Positions 35,126 to 44,600 of a DNA stretch of 64,000 nt are shown here, piece after piece (positions within the stretch are counted from its first letter, which is position 1; each line of letters starts with the position of its first letter). The stretch is from Wenzhouxiangellaceae bacterium. GTDB lineage: Bacteria; Pseudomonadota; Gammaproteobacteria; Xanthomonadales; Wenzhouxiangellaceae. The translations under genes and the position numbers were made by a program. Below the pieces are notes generated by a model, which was not told the origin of the DNA, made no database searches, and was given only the letters and a program-made list of their open reading frames with translations. The DNA is taken from positions 31,396-95,395 of the forward strand of contig JANQPN010000055.1 of NCBI GenBank assembly GCA_028289455.1, read 5' to 3'.

Positions 35126-35886
35126 CAGTCACAGCCTCCCAATCCATCAGCCACCAGTTGCAGGGTGTCGACAAACTCTTCCAATACACCGATAACCTGT
35201 TCAGCGGCTTCAATATCTTCTACCGGTGCTACCCCCGGGATTTCAATCGGTCCGGCACCGGCCATCTCCATTAATGGCGCAGCCAGCTCCAGGATCAGGG
35301 TGATCGGTTCAAACGCCTGCATTGCCGCCTCGCCTGAACACATCGCATTCTCCTTGGCACACTCCAAAGATTTCAATAACTCTTCGTTACCCTCAGCGCT
35401 GGCAGCATCTATTTGTAATTGCAGCCCGCCCAGCAGTGCCACCAGGCTTTTCAGCTGATCAATCATGCACCGCAGCAATTTGATGATCAGGCACAGCAGA
35501 TCTTTGATGAATAACGGAATTCCAAGACCGAATATCTTGCCGATGCACTCAAGTACCGGAGGTACTGCTTCAGCGAACTCCTTAATGGCTTCAACCGGCG
35601 GGAACGGCAGCCCTTTAATCACATCAATCAATGGCTTGATCAGACGCAGCAAGCTGACGAAGCACTCCAGATTGGCCAGAATCGGGCCAAGTTGCAGCAT
35701 CAGCGAAAAGCTCAATGAGCAGTCTGAAGGAATACCCTTGGTAATATCCCCCATGCCTTTGAGCGTCCCACCAAAAGGCAGATCGATTTTTACTTCACCG
35801 GGTTTGGGCAGACTGATATCAGCACAGATAGGCTGTTTCAGTGCTTCCTGGAGATCATCCGGTAATGCGATATCAATACTTGTCAT
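35125..35886 (-). CDS. Unknown hydrophobic Cys-containing protein at the PAAR position
   Basis: A 253-residue protein between the gpV-like spike and gp25, where Afp-type loci often carry a PAAR tip protein. It is not a PAAR: it lacks the repeated Gly-His/Pro pattern. The N-terminus is polar (MTSIDIALPDDLQEALKQP). Residues 70-150 are strongly hydrophobic with amphipathic helices (PLIDVIKGLPFPPVEAI, GLGIPLFIKDLLCLIIKLLRCM). Eight or nine cysteines are spread through the chain and a GPIEIPGVAPVEDIEAAE segment is near the end. No signal peptide. It overlaps both neighbours by a few bases, so it belongs to the structural operon. Possible roles are spike tip, tube plug or pore-forming part; none is shown. 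Confidence 0.7.
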   Translation of the reverse strand: MTSIDIALPDDLQEALKQPICADISLPKPGEVKIDLPFGGTLKGMGDITKGIPSDCSLSFSLMLQLGPILANLECFVSLLRLIKPLIDVIKGLPFPPVEAIKEFAEAVPPVLECIGKIFGLGIPLFIKDLLCLIIKLLRCMIDQLKSLVALLGGLQLQIDAASAEGNEELLKSLECAKENAMCSGEAAMQAFEPITLILELAAPLMEMAGAGPIEIPGVAPVEDIEAAEQVIGVLEEFVDTLQLVADGLGGCD

Positions 35887-36389
35887 ATATCCGCCCCCAT
35901 TGCTCTTACCGGGCGTTTATGAATGACAATATTGTTGCCTTCCAATACCAGATCCCCTTTGCTGACGATCCGTACCAGTGCATTGGTCATCACAATTTTA
36001 TTGCCATGCGCATCTTCAATGGTCAGCGCCCCTTTATTACCGTTGACAACAGTGGAATCCAGAAACCGAATGGTGTGGCCGTTGCGTGAGCGCATCATCC
36101 GCTCGCGTTCATCCTTGGAAGGTGCCGGCTGCTGCGGGTTCCAGGTAAATCCCACCACGAACCCATGGTCAAAATCGCCCTGGTCAAATGCCACCAGGCA
36201 CTCAGCACCTGCCGGCGGCATCGCAAAAAAACCACTGTCATCACCGGCCATGATTGACGCAACAGACACAAAATGCGTGGGTGAATCTTCACCCATCCAT
36301 GGAAAGCGCACTTCAATCCGGCCCAGTCCATCAGGGTCTTTGTTGGAAACCACGGTTGCCATGACGATTCCTGAGGTCGGTGCTCTCAT
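35883..36389 (-). CDS. Spike OB-fold protein, gpV/gp5-like (C-terminal part of Afp8 equivalent)
   Basis: A 168-residue protein beginning MRAPTSGIVMATVVSNKDPDG. It contains GRIEVRFPWMGED, WVS-type VSVASIMAGDDSGFFAMP, GAECLVAFDQGDFDHGFVVGF and TIEDAHGNKIVM, the phage baseplate assembly protein V / VgrG OB-fold pattern. The end is short, with only a few strands of beta-prism (VSKGDLVLEGNNIVIH), so the needle is stubby. It overlaps the upstream gpD-like gene by four bases (ATGA), which fixes the start. Together with that gene it replaces a single Afp8/VgrG chain. Confidence 0.88.
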   Translation of the reverse strand: MRAPTSGIVMATVVSNKDPDGLGRIEVRFPWMGEDSPTHFVSVASIMAGDDSGFFAMPPAGAECLVAFDQGDFDHGFVVGFTWNPQQPAPSKDERERMMRSRNGHTIRFLDSTVVNGNKGALTIEDAHGNKIVMTNALVRIVSKGDLVLEGNNIVIHKRPVRAMGADI

Positions 36390-37630
36390 GCGTTGCCTCC
36401 CAGGTTGCGGCCCTGACCGCTGGAGGAACTGCTGGGAATATCTTCGCGGCGTGCCTGAAATTTGGTCTGGTAGCCGCTGTCATTGAGAATGTGCTCGGTC
36501 TCTTCGACAAAGTAGTCGCCGCTCAATCGGCTGCCGATTCCCTTGATGCTGACAATCGCGCCGGCGCGTAACTCCGGCAGACCGATGGTGGTTCCATTGA
36601 TTTTCACCATCTGCTTCAGCTGATCACTCAGAATGGCCAGTGCTTTCTGCTTGGCTTCATCCTTGGAAAACACCGGTTCGTCAACCACCAGCTCTTCGCG
36701 CGGATCGCAGACATTGATCATTTCGTGCAAATCCGGGTTGAGTTTTCTCAACTTCGGATCAGACAGGTCTGCCTTGTAGCTGATGACCTTCTGACTGTTG
36801 CGGTCCCAGCCATTAACGGTTACCGACTTATACTGATTGGCAGTGGTCAGCCGCGGACTGCACTGAATTAAAGATTTACCCCACTCCAGTTCATACTGCA
36901 CCCGGTTTTCCGCGTTTTCGGTCGGGCCGAAATACAACCGCCGGGGTTTGTCATCCACCGGTTCCAGAATGGTGACCACATGACCGACCTTGCGGGCCTG
37001 CTTCCACAGAAAATCGATGTCGTATTCCTGTTTCTGATTGACCACCAGGATTTCCTTTTCCTCAGCTTCGGCTTTCTTAACGGTTTCGATGTCCATGGGA
37101 AACCTTTTGGCCTTGAGTTTTTTGTCTTCACGCTTGCCAATTAATTTGGCAATCTGGCTGGGCTTTTTCTTCTTGAATTGATCGTCGTATTTGATTCGCC
37201 TCAGCTGATGCAGCACATTGATGCCGCGTACATTTAAGGTGGCTGCAGCGCTGGGTGAAAATTCCGGTTCCATGGTGGTGAAAGTACCGGTGATCATCAG
37301 ACTCAATGAGGCACCGTAGCCCATGTAGATGCCGACCTGTTTTTCACATGGCTCAAATAGCTTCTGACGCAGGCCGCGCTCATCACCGGCCTTCAGTGTC
37401 TCCGGCAATTCATCACCAATGTATTTGAAACGATTGTGTTCGGCCTCCCAGTTGTTGACGGTCAACTGGAAGGTGTCCAGTTCATCAATGCTGTCTTTAT
37501 ACTTCACCTCAATCACGTCTCTGAGCACGTCATCGGGCAGTCCTGCGCCCTCAATCCGGACCTCGAAACGGGGGACATAAAAACCCTGATACAGATCGGT
37601 GGAAGCTTCACTGACGGTGCGCAACACCAT
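36386..37630 (-). CDS. Spike hub protein, phage late control D-like (N-terminal part of Afp8 equivalent)
   Basis: A 414-residue homologue of the gpD/gp27 hub. Recognisable segments are FYVPRFEVRIEGAGLPDDVLRDVIEV, DELDTFQLTVNN, a GYGASLSLMITGTFTTMEPEFSP strand pair, and the LNVRGINVLHQLRR region typical of late-control D proteins. Late in the chain YKSVTVNGWDRNSQKVI and GNxAL-like KQKALAILSDQLKQM appear. The hub links tube end to spike. It overlaps the LysM protein gene by one base (TAATG) and the gpV-like gene by four. Confidence 0.9.
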   Translation of the reverse strand: MVLRTVSEASTDLYQGFYVPRFEVRIEGAGLPDDVLRDVIEVKYKDSIDELDTFQLTVNNWEAEHNRFKYIGDELPETLKAGDERGLRQKLFEPCEKQVGIYMGYGASLSLMITGTFTTMEPEFSPSAAATLNVRGINVLHQLRRIKYDDQFKKKKPSQIAKLIGKREDKKLKAKRFPMDIETVKKAEAEEKEILVVNQKQEYDIDFLWKQARKVGHVVTILEPVDDKPRRLYFGPTENAENRVQYELEWGKSLIQCSPRLTTANQYKSVTVNGWDRNSQKVISYKADLSDPKLRKLNPDLHEMINVCDPREELVVDEPVFSKDEAKQKALAILSDQLKQMVKINGTTIGLPELRAGAIVSIKGIGSRLSGDYFVEETEHILNDSGYQTKFQARREDIPSSSSSGQGRNLGGNA

Positions 37631-38364
37631 TACGGCAACCTCGGCGTTATCGCAGGAACGGTTAATACCGAACCGGTCTGCAGGCGGCGGGGATCTTCTA
37701 TGCCGTTGTCCGGATCATCGGCTATATGCCGCCAGTCCGCCGGCGACTCATAATAGGTGCCGGCCAGCTTGCTCAAATCTTCACCTGCTGCCAGCACATG
37801 GCTGTGCGTACGGTCCGGTGAGCTCAGGTGCAACTGGTCCATCTGCTCCTTCAGTGTGCGGTACTCACGCAACACCAGGTTTATTGTGGCCCGCAGCGGC
37901 ACCCCTTTCGGGCTGAACAGGGTAAAGTTCTGCTTGACGCTCTCCACCACGCCCTTGAAGCTGTTGCGCAGTTGATTGCAGCTGCCGCCCGCATCCAGGG
38001 TGTCGCCGGAAAAATGCTTGTTCCAGGCAAATGTCACCACCGGCGGCGCATGACTGGTGGACTCAACCTTGACCAGCTGATAAATCTCATCGGTTTTCTC
38101 GGTAACCGAGACGGCATCATCGCCCATACCGTTTTCTGTGGTATCGAAGAACAGTTCAATGGTCAGTTTTTCCGCCTGCCCGCGGATAAACTGCTGCAAT
38201 GGCGCATCCAGTCCGGGAATATTGATTTCCGCCAGCTGTACGCTTTTTTCCAGTGACAGCTCCTTGGGATTATGCTGTACCGGATAGGTTTTGGTCTTGC
38301 CGCCGGCTTTTGCCGATCCGCCAATCCACTCAACGCTCAATGTGGCTCTTTCAGGTTTCGTCAT
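37630..38364 (-). CDS. CIS tube-baseplate adaptor with C-terminal LysM (Afp7-like)
   Basis: A 244-residue protein. The N-terminal 150 residues (YPVQHNPKELSLEKSVQLAE, LTIELFFDTTE, FAWNKHFSGDT, GVPLRATINLVLREYR) match the CIS tube family present in eCIS loci. The last 60 residues (SHVLAAGEDLSKLAGTYY, then DWRHIADDP, then LQTGSVLTVPAI) are a LysM domain. In Afp-type systems this protein sits where the inner tube meets the baseplate, like phage gp53/gpX proteins. It follows the DUF5908 gene by three bases, with GGAG seven bases before the ATG, and overlaps the next gene by one base. Confidence 0.92.
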   Translation of the reverse strand: MTKPERATLSVEWIGGSAKAGGKTKTYPVQHNPKELSLEKSVQLAEINIPGLDAPLQQFIRGQAEKLTIELFFDTTENGMGDDAVSVTEKTDEIYQLVKVESTSHAPPVVTFAWNKHFSGDTLDAGGSCNQLRNSFKGVVESVKQNFTLFSPKGVPLRATINLVLREYRTLKEQMDQLHLSSPDRTHSHVLAAGEDLSKLAGTYYESPADWRHIADDPDNGIEDPRRLQTGSVLTVPAITPRLP

Positions 38365-38367
38365 CAG

Positions 38368-38559
38368 CTATCTCCGCCATGGCTGATTGCGCTGCTGATA
38401 GTTCTGCAACGAGTTTTCTTCCGCCTGACGGTCCTGCTGGCGCATTTCCGTCTTGACCGCTTCTACGGCTGCGGCCACCACCCGCTGCAGCGTTTCGCTG
38501 GACAGGTTGGCGTCAAAGGCACGAATCTGGCTGACAATCTGTTCAATAATGACCTGCAT
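38368..38559 (-). CDS. DUF5908-like small eCIS protein (Afp6-like)
   Basis: A 63-residue protein starting MQVIIEQIVSQIRAFD, followed by an amphipathic helix (ETLQRVVAAAVEAVKTEMRQ) and a Gln/Arg-rich tail. This 'I-x-I-E-x-I/L-V-I-R-A' opening and length are the pattern of DUF5908 proteins, which occur between the second tube protein and the LysM adaptor in eCIS loci. Its role is unknown; it could be a tube-initiation factor. It has the strongest ribosome-binding site in the structural block (AGGAGG). Confidence 0.85.
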   Translation of the reverse strand: MQVIIEQIVSQIRAFDANLSSETLQRVVAAAVEAVKTEMRQQDRQAEENSLQNYQQRNQPWRR

Positions 38560-38574
38560 GATTTCGCACCTCCT

Positions 38575-39135
38575 CTAAAACAGACTGGCAATGCCTTCGG
38601 CGGCACTGCTGATCGCCGATGCCAGCCCGCTGGCGCCGGGCAGCTGGACCAGACCTTCGTGCTCGATCTCAATTGATTCGAACGCCACATTGCTTTGCTG
38701 GGCATTCATCTGCGGACCCTTGTAGCTAACCGGTAGACCCCGCTTGAATTCCCACACGGTATGCACTTCATGCTGTTCGTTGTGCAGAGTGATCAGGCCA
38801 TCCTTGCGCTGCACCTTGCCCTCGATAAAACCGTGGAACCAGTCCCACAGTGCTGTGCCGCGAGTCAGCCCGGCTTTCAGAACCAGTTTTTCGTATTTGA
38901 TCCGGGTCGGGAATTTCAGCACGGTTCCGTTGTTACCCCCTTCCATGTACTCCTCAACTTCCATGCTCATGTCCAGGCCGGTGCATTCGTTAAACCCGCC
39001 CACCGGATCATCAATCACACTTTTGACGGCAATGGTGGTGACCGCCTTGGCCATTGATGAGGAAGAATCAAGCAGGCTGATGGTAAAGTTATACGCCAGT
39101 ACCGGGTCTTCACGTTCGCCAACATTAAACAGCAT
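38575..39135 (-). CDS. Tail tube protein 2 (gp19/Hcp-like, Afp5-type)
   Basis: A 186-residue phage tail-tube-like protein. The core is VLAYNFTISLLDSSS, GGFNECTGLDMSMEVEEYMEGG, FPTRIKYEKLVLKAGLTRG and LWDWFHGFIEGKVQRKDGLI. The pattern, with central F/W-x-W-h followed by G-x-h-x-R-x-x-G/V, matches eCIS tube subunits. It is longer than the first tube protein (151 residues), as Afp5 is compared with Afp1, and probably occupies the ring nearest the baseplate. Translation is coupled to the sheath gene by a TGATG overlap at 39135. Confidence 0.93.
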   Translation of the reverse strand: MLFNVGEREDPVLAYNFTISLLDSSSSMAKAVTTIAVKSVIDDPVGGFNECTGLDMSMEVEEYMEGGNNGTVLKFPTRIKYEKLVLKAGLTRGTALWDWFHGFIEGKVQRKDGLITLHNEQHEVHTVWEFKRGLPVSYKGPQMNAQQSNVAFESIEIEHEGLVQLPGASGLASAISSAAEGIASLF

Positions 39136-41141
39136 CAGGCAGCCCTCGCTAACATCACGGATTCGGTAATTTCCAGTTCATTGCCCTGCCGGCCAACCCG
39201 CAGTACAACAAACTCAAACGGCTTGCTGGGTGCCACCCCCACATGCGCCAGCAAACGGCCTTTATCACGCTGATCCGGGGGGTTATTTTCCCCGTCGCAC
39301 TTAACAAAATAGGCTTGCTCCGGGGTAGCGCCGATCAACGCACCCTGCTGCCAGACTGCTGTCAGGAAGCTACGCAGCGCCATGCTGAGTTTGTTGCGGG
39401 TTTCGTCGTCATTGGGCTCAAATACCGCCCACTGCGTGGCTACATCAACCGCCTTGCGAATCATCAGCAGCAACCGGCGAACATTCACATAGCGCCAGTC
39501 CGGATCACTGGATAGCGTGCGCGCGCCCATGATTCGGATTCCGCGGCCAAGCTCTTCCCGGATGGCATTTATTCCCAGTGGATTAAGTATTTCGTGCTGT
39601 CCGTCCGCCAGCGGCAGACTGATGGCTTGCGCCCAAACCAGCTCACGGTTGGCAGCAGCCCGGTGTACGCCGGTGGTCAAATCGGCATCAGCATATTGCC
39701 CCAGCACATGTCCACTGGGCGGTACCATTCTCACGCTGTCGGTCCCGCGTGGCTCCAGAACCTGCAGCCAGGGGTAATAAAGTGCCGCATAAGAACTGTC
39801 AAAACGTGCCCGCCAGGCCTGAATCGCGCCAATACCGGCTGCATCGTTTTGCACAGCGCTGAACGGTGGATCGAGTACCGCCACCCGGTCACAGCGAAGT
39901 TCGCAATGCTCTATCAGAGCCGCCTGTACCTGAAACACCTGTGCATCACTGAAGCGCGGCGGCAACTCTTTACCACGAGGTCGCGGCGTAAAAACCTCCA
40001 CCGGTTCCAGCGGTGGTGGACACTTTATACAGGGGTCAATTTCAGCCGGCGGATCCGGTGCGTATATTGGATCGGGTTGAGGCTGAATAACAATATCAGG
40101 CACTGCAACCACGGCAATTTCATCCACCAGATTCAGCGCTTCAATGCCCCGGATTTTATGGGCTTTCAGCTGATCACTATCCAATGGCGAAGGCTGTTCA
40201 CCGATGAAATCAGCGACCGTCAGTTTTTCCAGTCCGTCTGTGCCGCCAGCCAAAGCTGTTACCGCCCCTTCCTCAAATTCCAGTAAATCCGGAATGTTGC
40301 TGGCATCATCACGCAGGTCCTGAATAACAATCGGTGCCGGTGCAGCAGGCAACCGGTCACGACCGTTCAGTCCCACCGGATAACTGGCCGTTGCCAGCAC
40401 TTCCGGCGCATACAATGGGTGTTCCGGTATCAGGCTTAAGCCACTGAAGTGAGTCAGCAAGCGGCCTTTACGGTATACCAGTACGCGATAGGTAATATCT
40501 TCCGCAGTGATTGCTGTATTTGGATCAAACCCTTTCAGCGGCAGGTCATAAGGTAATCCGGCGCCGGGCTTGGGATTAACCCAATACAGCCGCTTGTTGA
40601 TTGCATCCACAGCAGATACCACCCGTTGCTGAACCGGCGCACCAGCCTGGCTCAGACGCACCAGACTGCCCCGCCGAAAACCGGCTACCGACGAAACCAC
40701 AGCATACTGCGGCCGGCTCAAGGCTGGATCCAGATCAGTCTGTGCTAAGCGTTGTGTACGTAACGCCACCGACAGGTCATTACCCCAGCAGCCCGGGTTG
40801 GCTGCCTCAATTTGCCACGCCGGCACCCCTGCTGAGGTTATTGTGTGCGAAGCACTTCTGGCTCCAAAAGTCACATGTCGCGATGCCACCCGAACCACCC
40901 AGCAGCGCCGACCACCGTTTTCAAAGAAAGCCCTGATGCTGTAAGCCAGGTAACCCTGGCCGGTAAAATCACCGAAATGCGCCTGAAACTGACGGAATGA
41001 CTGCAGCGGCACCGGCGTGTGCAGTGGCCCGGATTCAGCAATACCCACAAAACCGGCAATATCGGTACGGATAACCGATATACCCGGTGCGGATGCATCC
41101 ACCCGCTCGGTAATTACTCCTGGGCGTAAGCGTTCCGGCAT
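39135..41141 (-). CDS. Contractile sheath protein 2
   Basis: A 668-residue sheath subunit. The start used is the ATG at 41141, one base after the stop of the tube gene; the open frame extends to a TTG inside that gene. N-terminal handshake and core strands: RPGVITERVDASAPGISVIRTD, FVGIAESGPLHTPVP, SIRAFFENGGRRCWVVRVAS, NPGCWGNDLSVALR. C-terminal core: LIEHCELRCDRVAVLDPP, YAALYYPWLQV, PPSGHVLGQYADAD, GINAIREELGRGIRIMGARTLS, YVNVRRLLLMIRKAV. An insert of about 300 residues, including the Pro-rich CIKCPPPLEPVEV part, separates them. Two sheaths in one locus are usual for Afp-like systems; this one probably lies near the baseplate. Confidence 0.93.
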   Translation of the reverse strand: MPERLRPGVITERVDASAPGISVIRTDIAGFVGIAESGPLHTPVPLQSFRQFQAHFGDFTGQGYLAYSIRAFFENGGRRCWVVRVASRHVTFGARSASHTITSAGVPAWQIEAANPGCWGNDLSVALRTQRLAQTDLDPALSRPQYAVVSSVAGFRRGSLVRLSQAGAPVQQRVVSAVDAINKRLYWVNPKPGAGLPYDLPLKGFDPNTAITAEDITYRVLVYRKGRLLTHFSGLSLIPEHPLYAPEVLATASYPVGLNGRDRLPAAPAPIVIQDLRDDASNIPDLLEFEEGAVTALAGGTDGLEKLTVADFIGEQPSPLDSDQLKAHKIRGIEALNLVDEIAVVAVPDIVIQPQPDPIYAPDPPAEIDPCIKCPPPLEPVEVFTPRPRGKELPPRFSDAQVFQVQAALIEHCELRCDRVAVLDPPFSAVQNDAAGIGAIQAWRARFDSSYAALYYPWLQVLEPRGTDSVRMVPPSGHVLGQYADADLTTGVHRAAANRELVWAQAISLPLADGQHEILNPLGINAIREELGRGIRIMGARTLSSDPDWRYVNVRRLLLMIRKAVDVATQWAVFEPNDDETRNKLSMALRSFLTAVWQQGALIGATPEQAYFVKCDGENNPPDQRDKGRLLAHVGVAPSKPFEFVVLRVGRQGNELEITESVMLARAA

Positions 41142-41142
41142 A

Positions 41143-41598
41143 TCAGGCTGCGCCAGCCTCAATTTCCAGTGTTAACTTTTCGTGGCACAGCTCCATGCTT
41201 TCGATAGCCACATCATTGCCGGTAGCATTCATCGCCGGACCTTCGATCTTATTGATCCAGGCATTTTCAAAGTTCCAGCGCATCACCGGCTTGTGCGCTT
41301 CATCCATCAGCACAATGCTGCCGTTGCGCCGGTCGGGCACACCGTTGGCAATGTTGGCATACCACTGCCACAGGGTATTGTCTTTCACATACCCTCGCTT
41401 GAACGTCAGATTGGCATACTTGCGCAGACCCACCAGTTTGCGCACATGATTTTCAGGATCTTTGCCTTCGCGGTATTCGGTTGGATCACCTTCTGCGGTT
41501 AACCCGCCGACTTCACTGAAGCCGGCGATTGGCGTGTTATCAATATCAACAACAAAATTAAAGCCGCGAAAAGGATCAATTCTTTGGTCAGTTTGCAT
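41143..41598 (-). CDS. Tail tube protein 1 (gp19/Hcp-like, Afp1-type)
   Basis: A 151-residue tube subunit with the classic eCIS pattern: RIDPFRGFNFVVDIDNTPIAGFSEVGGL, EYREGKDPENHVRKLVGLRKY, NLTFKRGYVKDNTLWQWY, RRNGSIVLMDEAHKP and NFENAWINKIEGPAMNATGNDVAIE (each read separately). It stacks as hexameric rings to make the inner tube that carries payload. GGGAG precedes the ATG. It follows the large sheath gene by 13 bases, and its stop codon lies one base before the ATG of the second sheath. Confidence 0.95.
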   Translation of the reverse strand: MQTDQRIDPFRGFNFVVDIDNTPIAGFSEVGGLTAEGDPTEYREGKDPENHVRKLVGLRKYANLTFKRGYVKDNTLWQWYANIANGVPDRRNGSIVLMDEAHKPVMRWNFENAWINKIEGPAMNATGNDVAIESMELCHEKLTLEIEAGAA

Positions 41599-41611
41599 TA
41601 TTTATCTCCCG

Positions 41612-44600
41612 CTATTGCTGCGTATTGGCGGTCCACAGACCGATGCGGACTATTACAAATTCAGCCGGCTTAACCGGTGCCAGACCAACTGTGCAGATCA
41701 ACCTGCCGTTATCGATATCAGTCTGGGTCATGGTGGTCCGGTCACATTTCACAAAAAATGCCTGATCCGGGGTTTCTCCCTCCAGTGCACCGTTGCGCCA
41801 CACAACTGTCAGGAAGTTGGTGATTGCACGCCGCACCCGGGCCCAAAGATCTTCTTCGTTAGGCTCAAACACCACCCACTGCAAACCCCTGTCTATGGAA
41901 GATTCAATAAAAATCAGCAGCCGTCTTACATTGACGTACTTGTAGTCGCTGTCACTGGTGATGACCCGTGCGCCCCACACACGGATACCACGATTGTCCT
42001 CGCGAAAATCGCGCACCACATTAATATTCCGGGGGAACGGATTGAGAATATCGTGCTCGCCTTTGTTCAGGCTGCGCGTTAATCCGGTAATACCACGCAC
42101 TACAGTATTGGCGGGCGCCTTATGCACCCCACGCTCATTGTCGGTGCGCGCATAAATTCCCAGCATATGTCCGCTGGGCGGTATGGCTACCTGACGGATA
42201 TTGGCCAGATTCGATGGCATCGGCTCGGGAATGGTCAGCCAGGGGTGATAAACAGCCGCATATTTGCTGTCAAACTGCTGACGCTGGAATTGCACATCAA
42301 CCAGACTGTCATTATTCGGGCCGTGTGCATCAAGAACGGCAAACCGGTACCGGTCGGCTTCACAATGCTCTATCAAGGCCTGCTGGACCGCTGAACTGGT
42401 TTGTCCCGGCGCCGCCACCAGCGACAGATCCTGAATATTGTTCAGTGCGAAAATGCCGGTCCGATCGCGCGGTTCATTGCTGTTCACACCTTCATACATG
42501 GCATCGCTCATGGTGTTCACAGAGTCGCTGCCGCGTACTGCACCGACACTTTCACCCAGGCGGTGGCGGGCTGCTCTTGCACGCCCACTGGGCAAAATAT
42601 CAATCAGCGCTTCCGGTCCCAGACGGATGCTTTCTGCTTCGGCATCGTTGGCCGCGCGGTCACGCACTCTGATATAGGTCGACTCTCCCTCGGAACGCTG
42701 ATCAGCCAGTCGCAGCGGGTTGCCGTCATCATCTTCGGTATTACCCGGCGTCCAGGTAGTTCCGATAATCCGATGAATGTACCGGCTGTGACGGTGATCC
42801 ATCGACAGATGCCGGAACACTTCACTGTCCAGTACATCATCATTTCTGGTCGGCACCGCAGGATGCGGACGTTCCAGCAAAAATGCCGTCAGCGCAAACT
42901 CACGCGAATGAACCGGTATCTGAAAGCCGTTTCCCTGAGCGAAGTTCAATGCAGCGACCTGTGCCAGATCCAGGCCCGGCGCATCCAGCGTCACCAGGTT
43001 ATTGGCACTGCGGTCGACCGAACGAACCTTCAACTGACCACCGATCAACTCACCGGTATCAGGATCAGTCAATTCCAGAATGGTGCCGGCTTCCACACCG
43101 GTAAGCGTGGTCAGATTAAGCTCCAGGGGCGCGTTAAAACCGGCTATTTCCGCCTGCGAAGCCAATCCGTCCTGTTCATCTTGTATGGCAATCAGCAAAC
43201 GGTTGCCCCAACCGCCCCGGTCAAGCGCCTGTACATCAAACAGGCGTTCCCGCTCAACCAGCGATACACCCCGCTGGTGGCTGACGTTAACCGGTTCGGT
43301 CAGCTCGACTTCCCGAGGGTTCAGTCCAGTAAAAGCATTTGCCGACAGGCGGTGATAGTGTTCCACACCGCTGGGTGTGGTAACACGTACTACATCATTC
43401 TGGGCAAAGCCTGCACCGTAATTAACCACCAGGCCGGTATCATTTTCAGCTGCATTCAGCACCAGAAAGGCAGGTTGCAGTAAAACGTCCACAACCGGCA
43501 CCAGCTGATGCCAAGCCAGAGTCGCTGCCGCATGCGTCTGCCGCAGTGGCGCCGATAAAATCAGTGTGCCGGCGTCCGGCGCAACACCAGCTGGCCCGAC
43601 AACCTGAGCGACCGTGACATATTCTTCATTCGGCGCCAGCCCCAGGCGCAGTACATCGCCCGCCTCCAGGCCGACCCGGTTATTGACCGACAACATCACT
43701 GTTCCGGCTGCCGCTTCAGCGGTCAGTTCGCTGACCGGCGTTACCGGCTCTCCACCCACCAGTGCATTGGCCAGCGGTGCGCTTAGTGTCAACGTGTCGG
43801 CGTTGATCGATTGGATAACGCCCTGTTCAGCATTGTTTACATCAACCAGCATGCCTGCAGCCAGGTTTGCCGCACTGGCCACATCAAATACCTGCTGATC
43901 AGTAATCGCGCCAACCGGCTGGGCATCGTTATCCATGCTAACCCGCTGCACCAGCGTTTGTTCTGAGTAGTCGGAATAGGCACCCAGGTCAAGATCCAAT
44001 CGTGCCAGCTCGCCTACCCGGCGGACTTCAATACTGCCCCCGTTGGCCACGTTATCAATGGCCAGCAAATTCCCTTCCGCGAACGGTGCTGCATCATCCG
44101 GATAAAGCAGCAAATCGCCGCCATTGGCATCCAGTGATAAGAACGGCGGTCCAGCCACTGCCGGGATGGTGACATCGGTTACCGGGTCGACTCCGGCAGT
44201 CCGTGGTAACGACAAAGCGGACTCCAGATTGATCTGTGCATTACCACCACCCAGATCGACAGCCTGTCCGCGGATATACTCTGCCACTGCACCGTTGCCG
44301 ATCTCAAAAAACACATCGCCGCCGCCGGCCAGTCCGGCTGCATCACCGGCGTTGGTTTCGGTTACTCTGAGCGTCGATGAACCGGCCGGCGCATCCACCG
44401 ACAAGTCGAATGGTGCAAAAGCACCGGCTGCCGGTATTACTGTGTTAACCACCACATTACCTGGCGTAGCATCTGTGGACAGCCCCAATGGGTGACCCAG
44501 CGTTACATGAGCAGCCGCATTACCTATACCGGCCACCTGACGATATTCAGCACGGCTGCCTTCGCCAATGCGAATAAAATCGTTATTGTTTAAATTGCTG

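Noticed and set aside
39594..40286. A 230-residue plus-strand open frame
   Set aside because: It is antisense to the second sheath gene, whose core motifs continue through it.
42401..43483. A 360-residue plus-strand open frame antisense to the giant sheath gene
   Set aside because: It lies entirely opposite a clear sheath gene, has no ribosome-binding site or domain pattern, and follows from the codon bias of the other strand.
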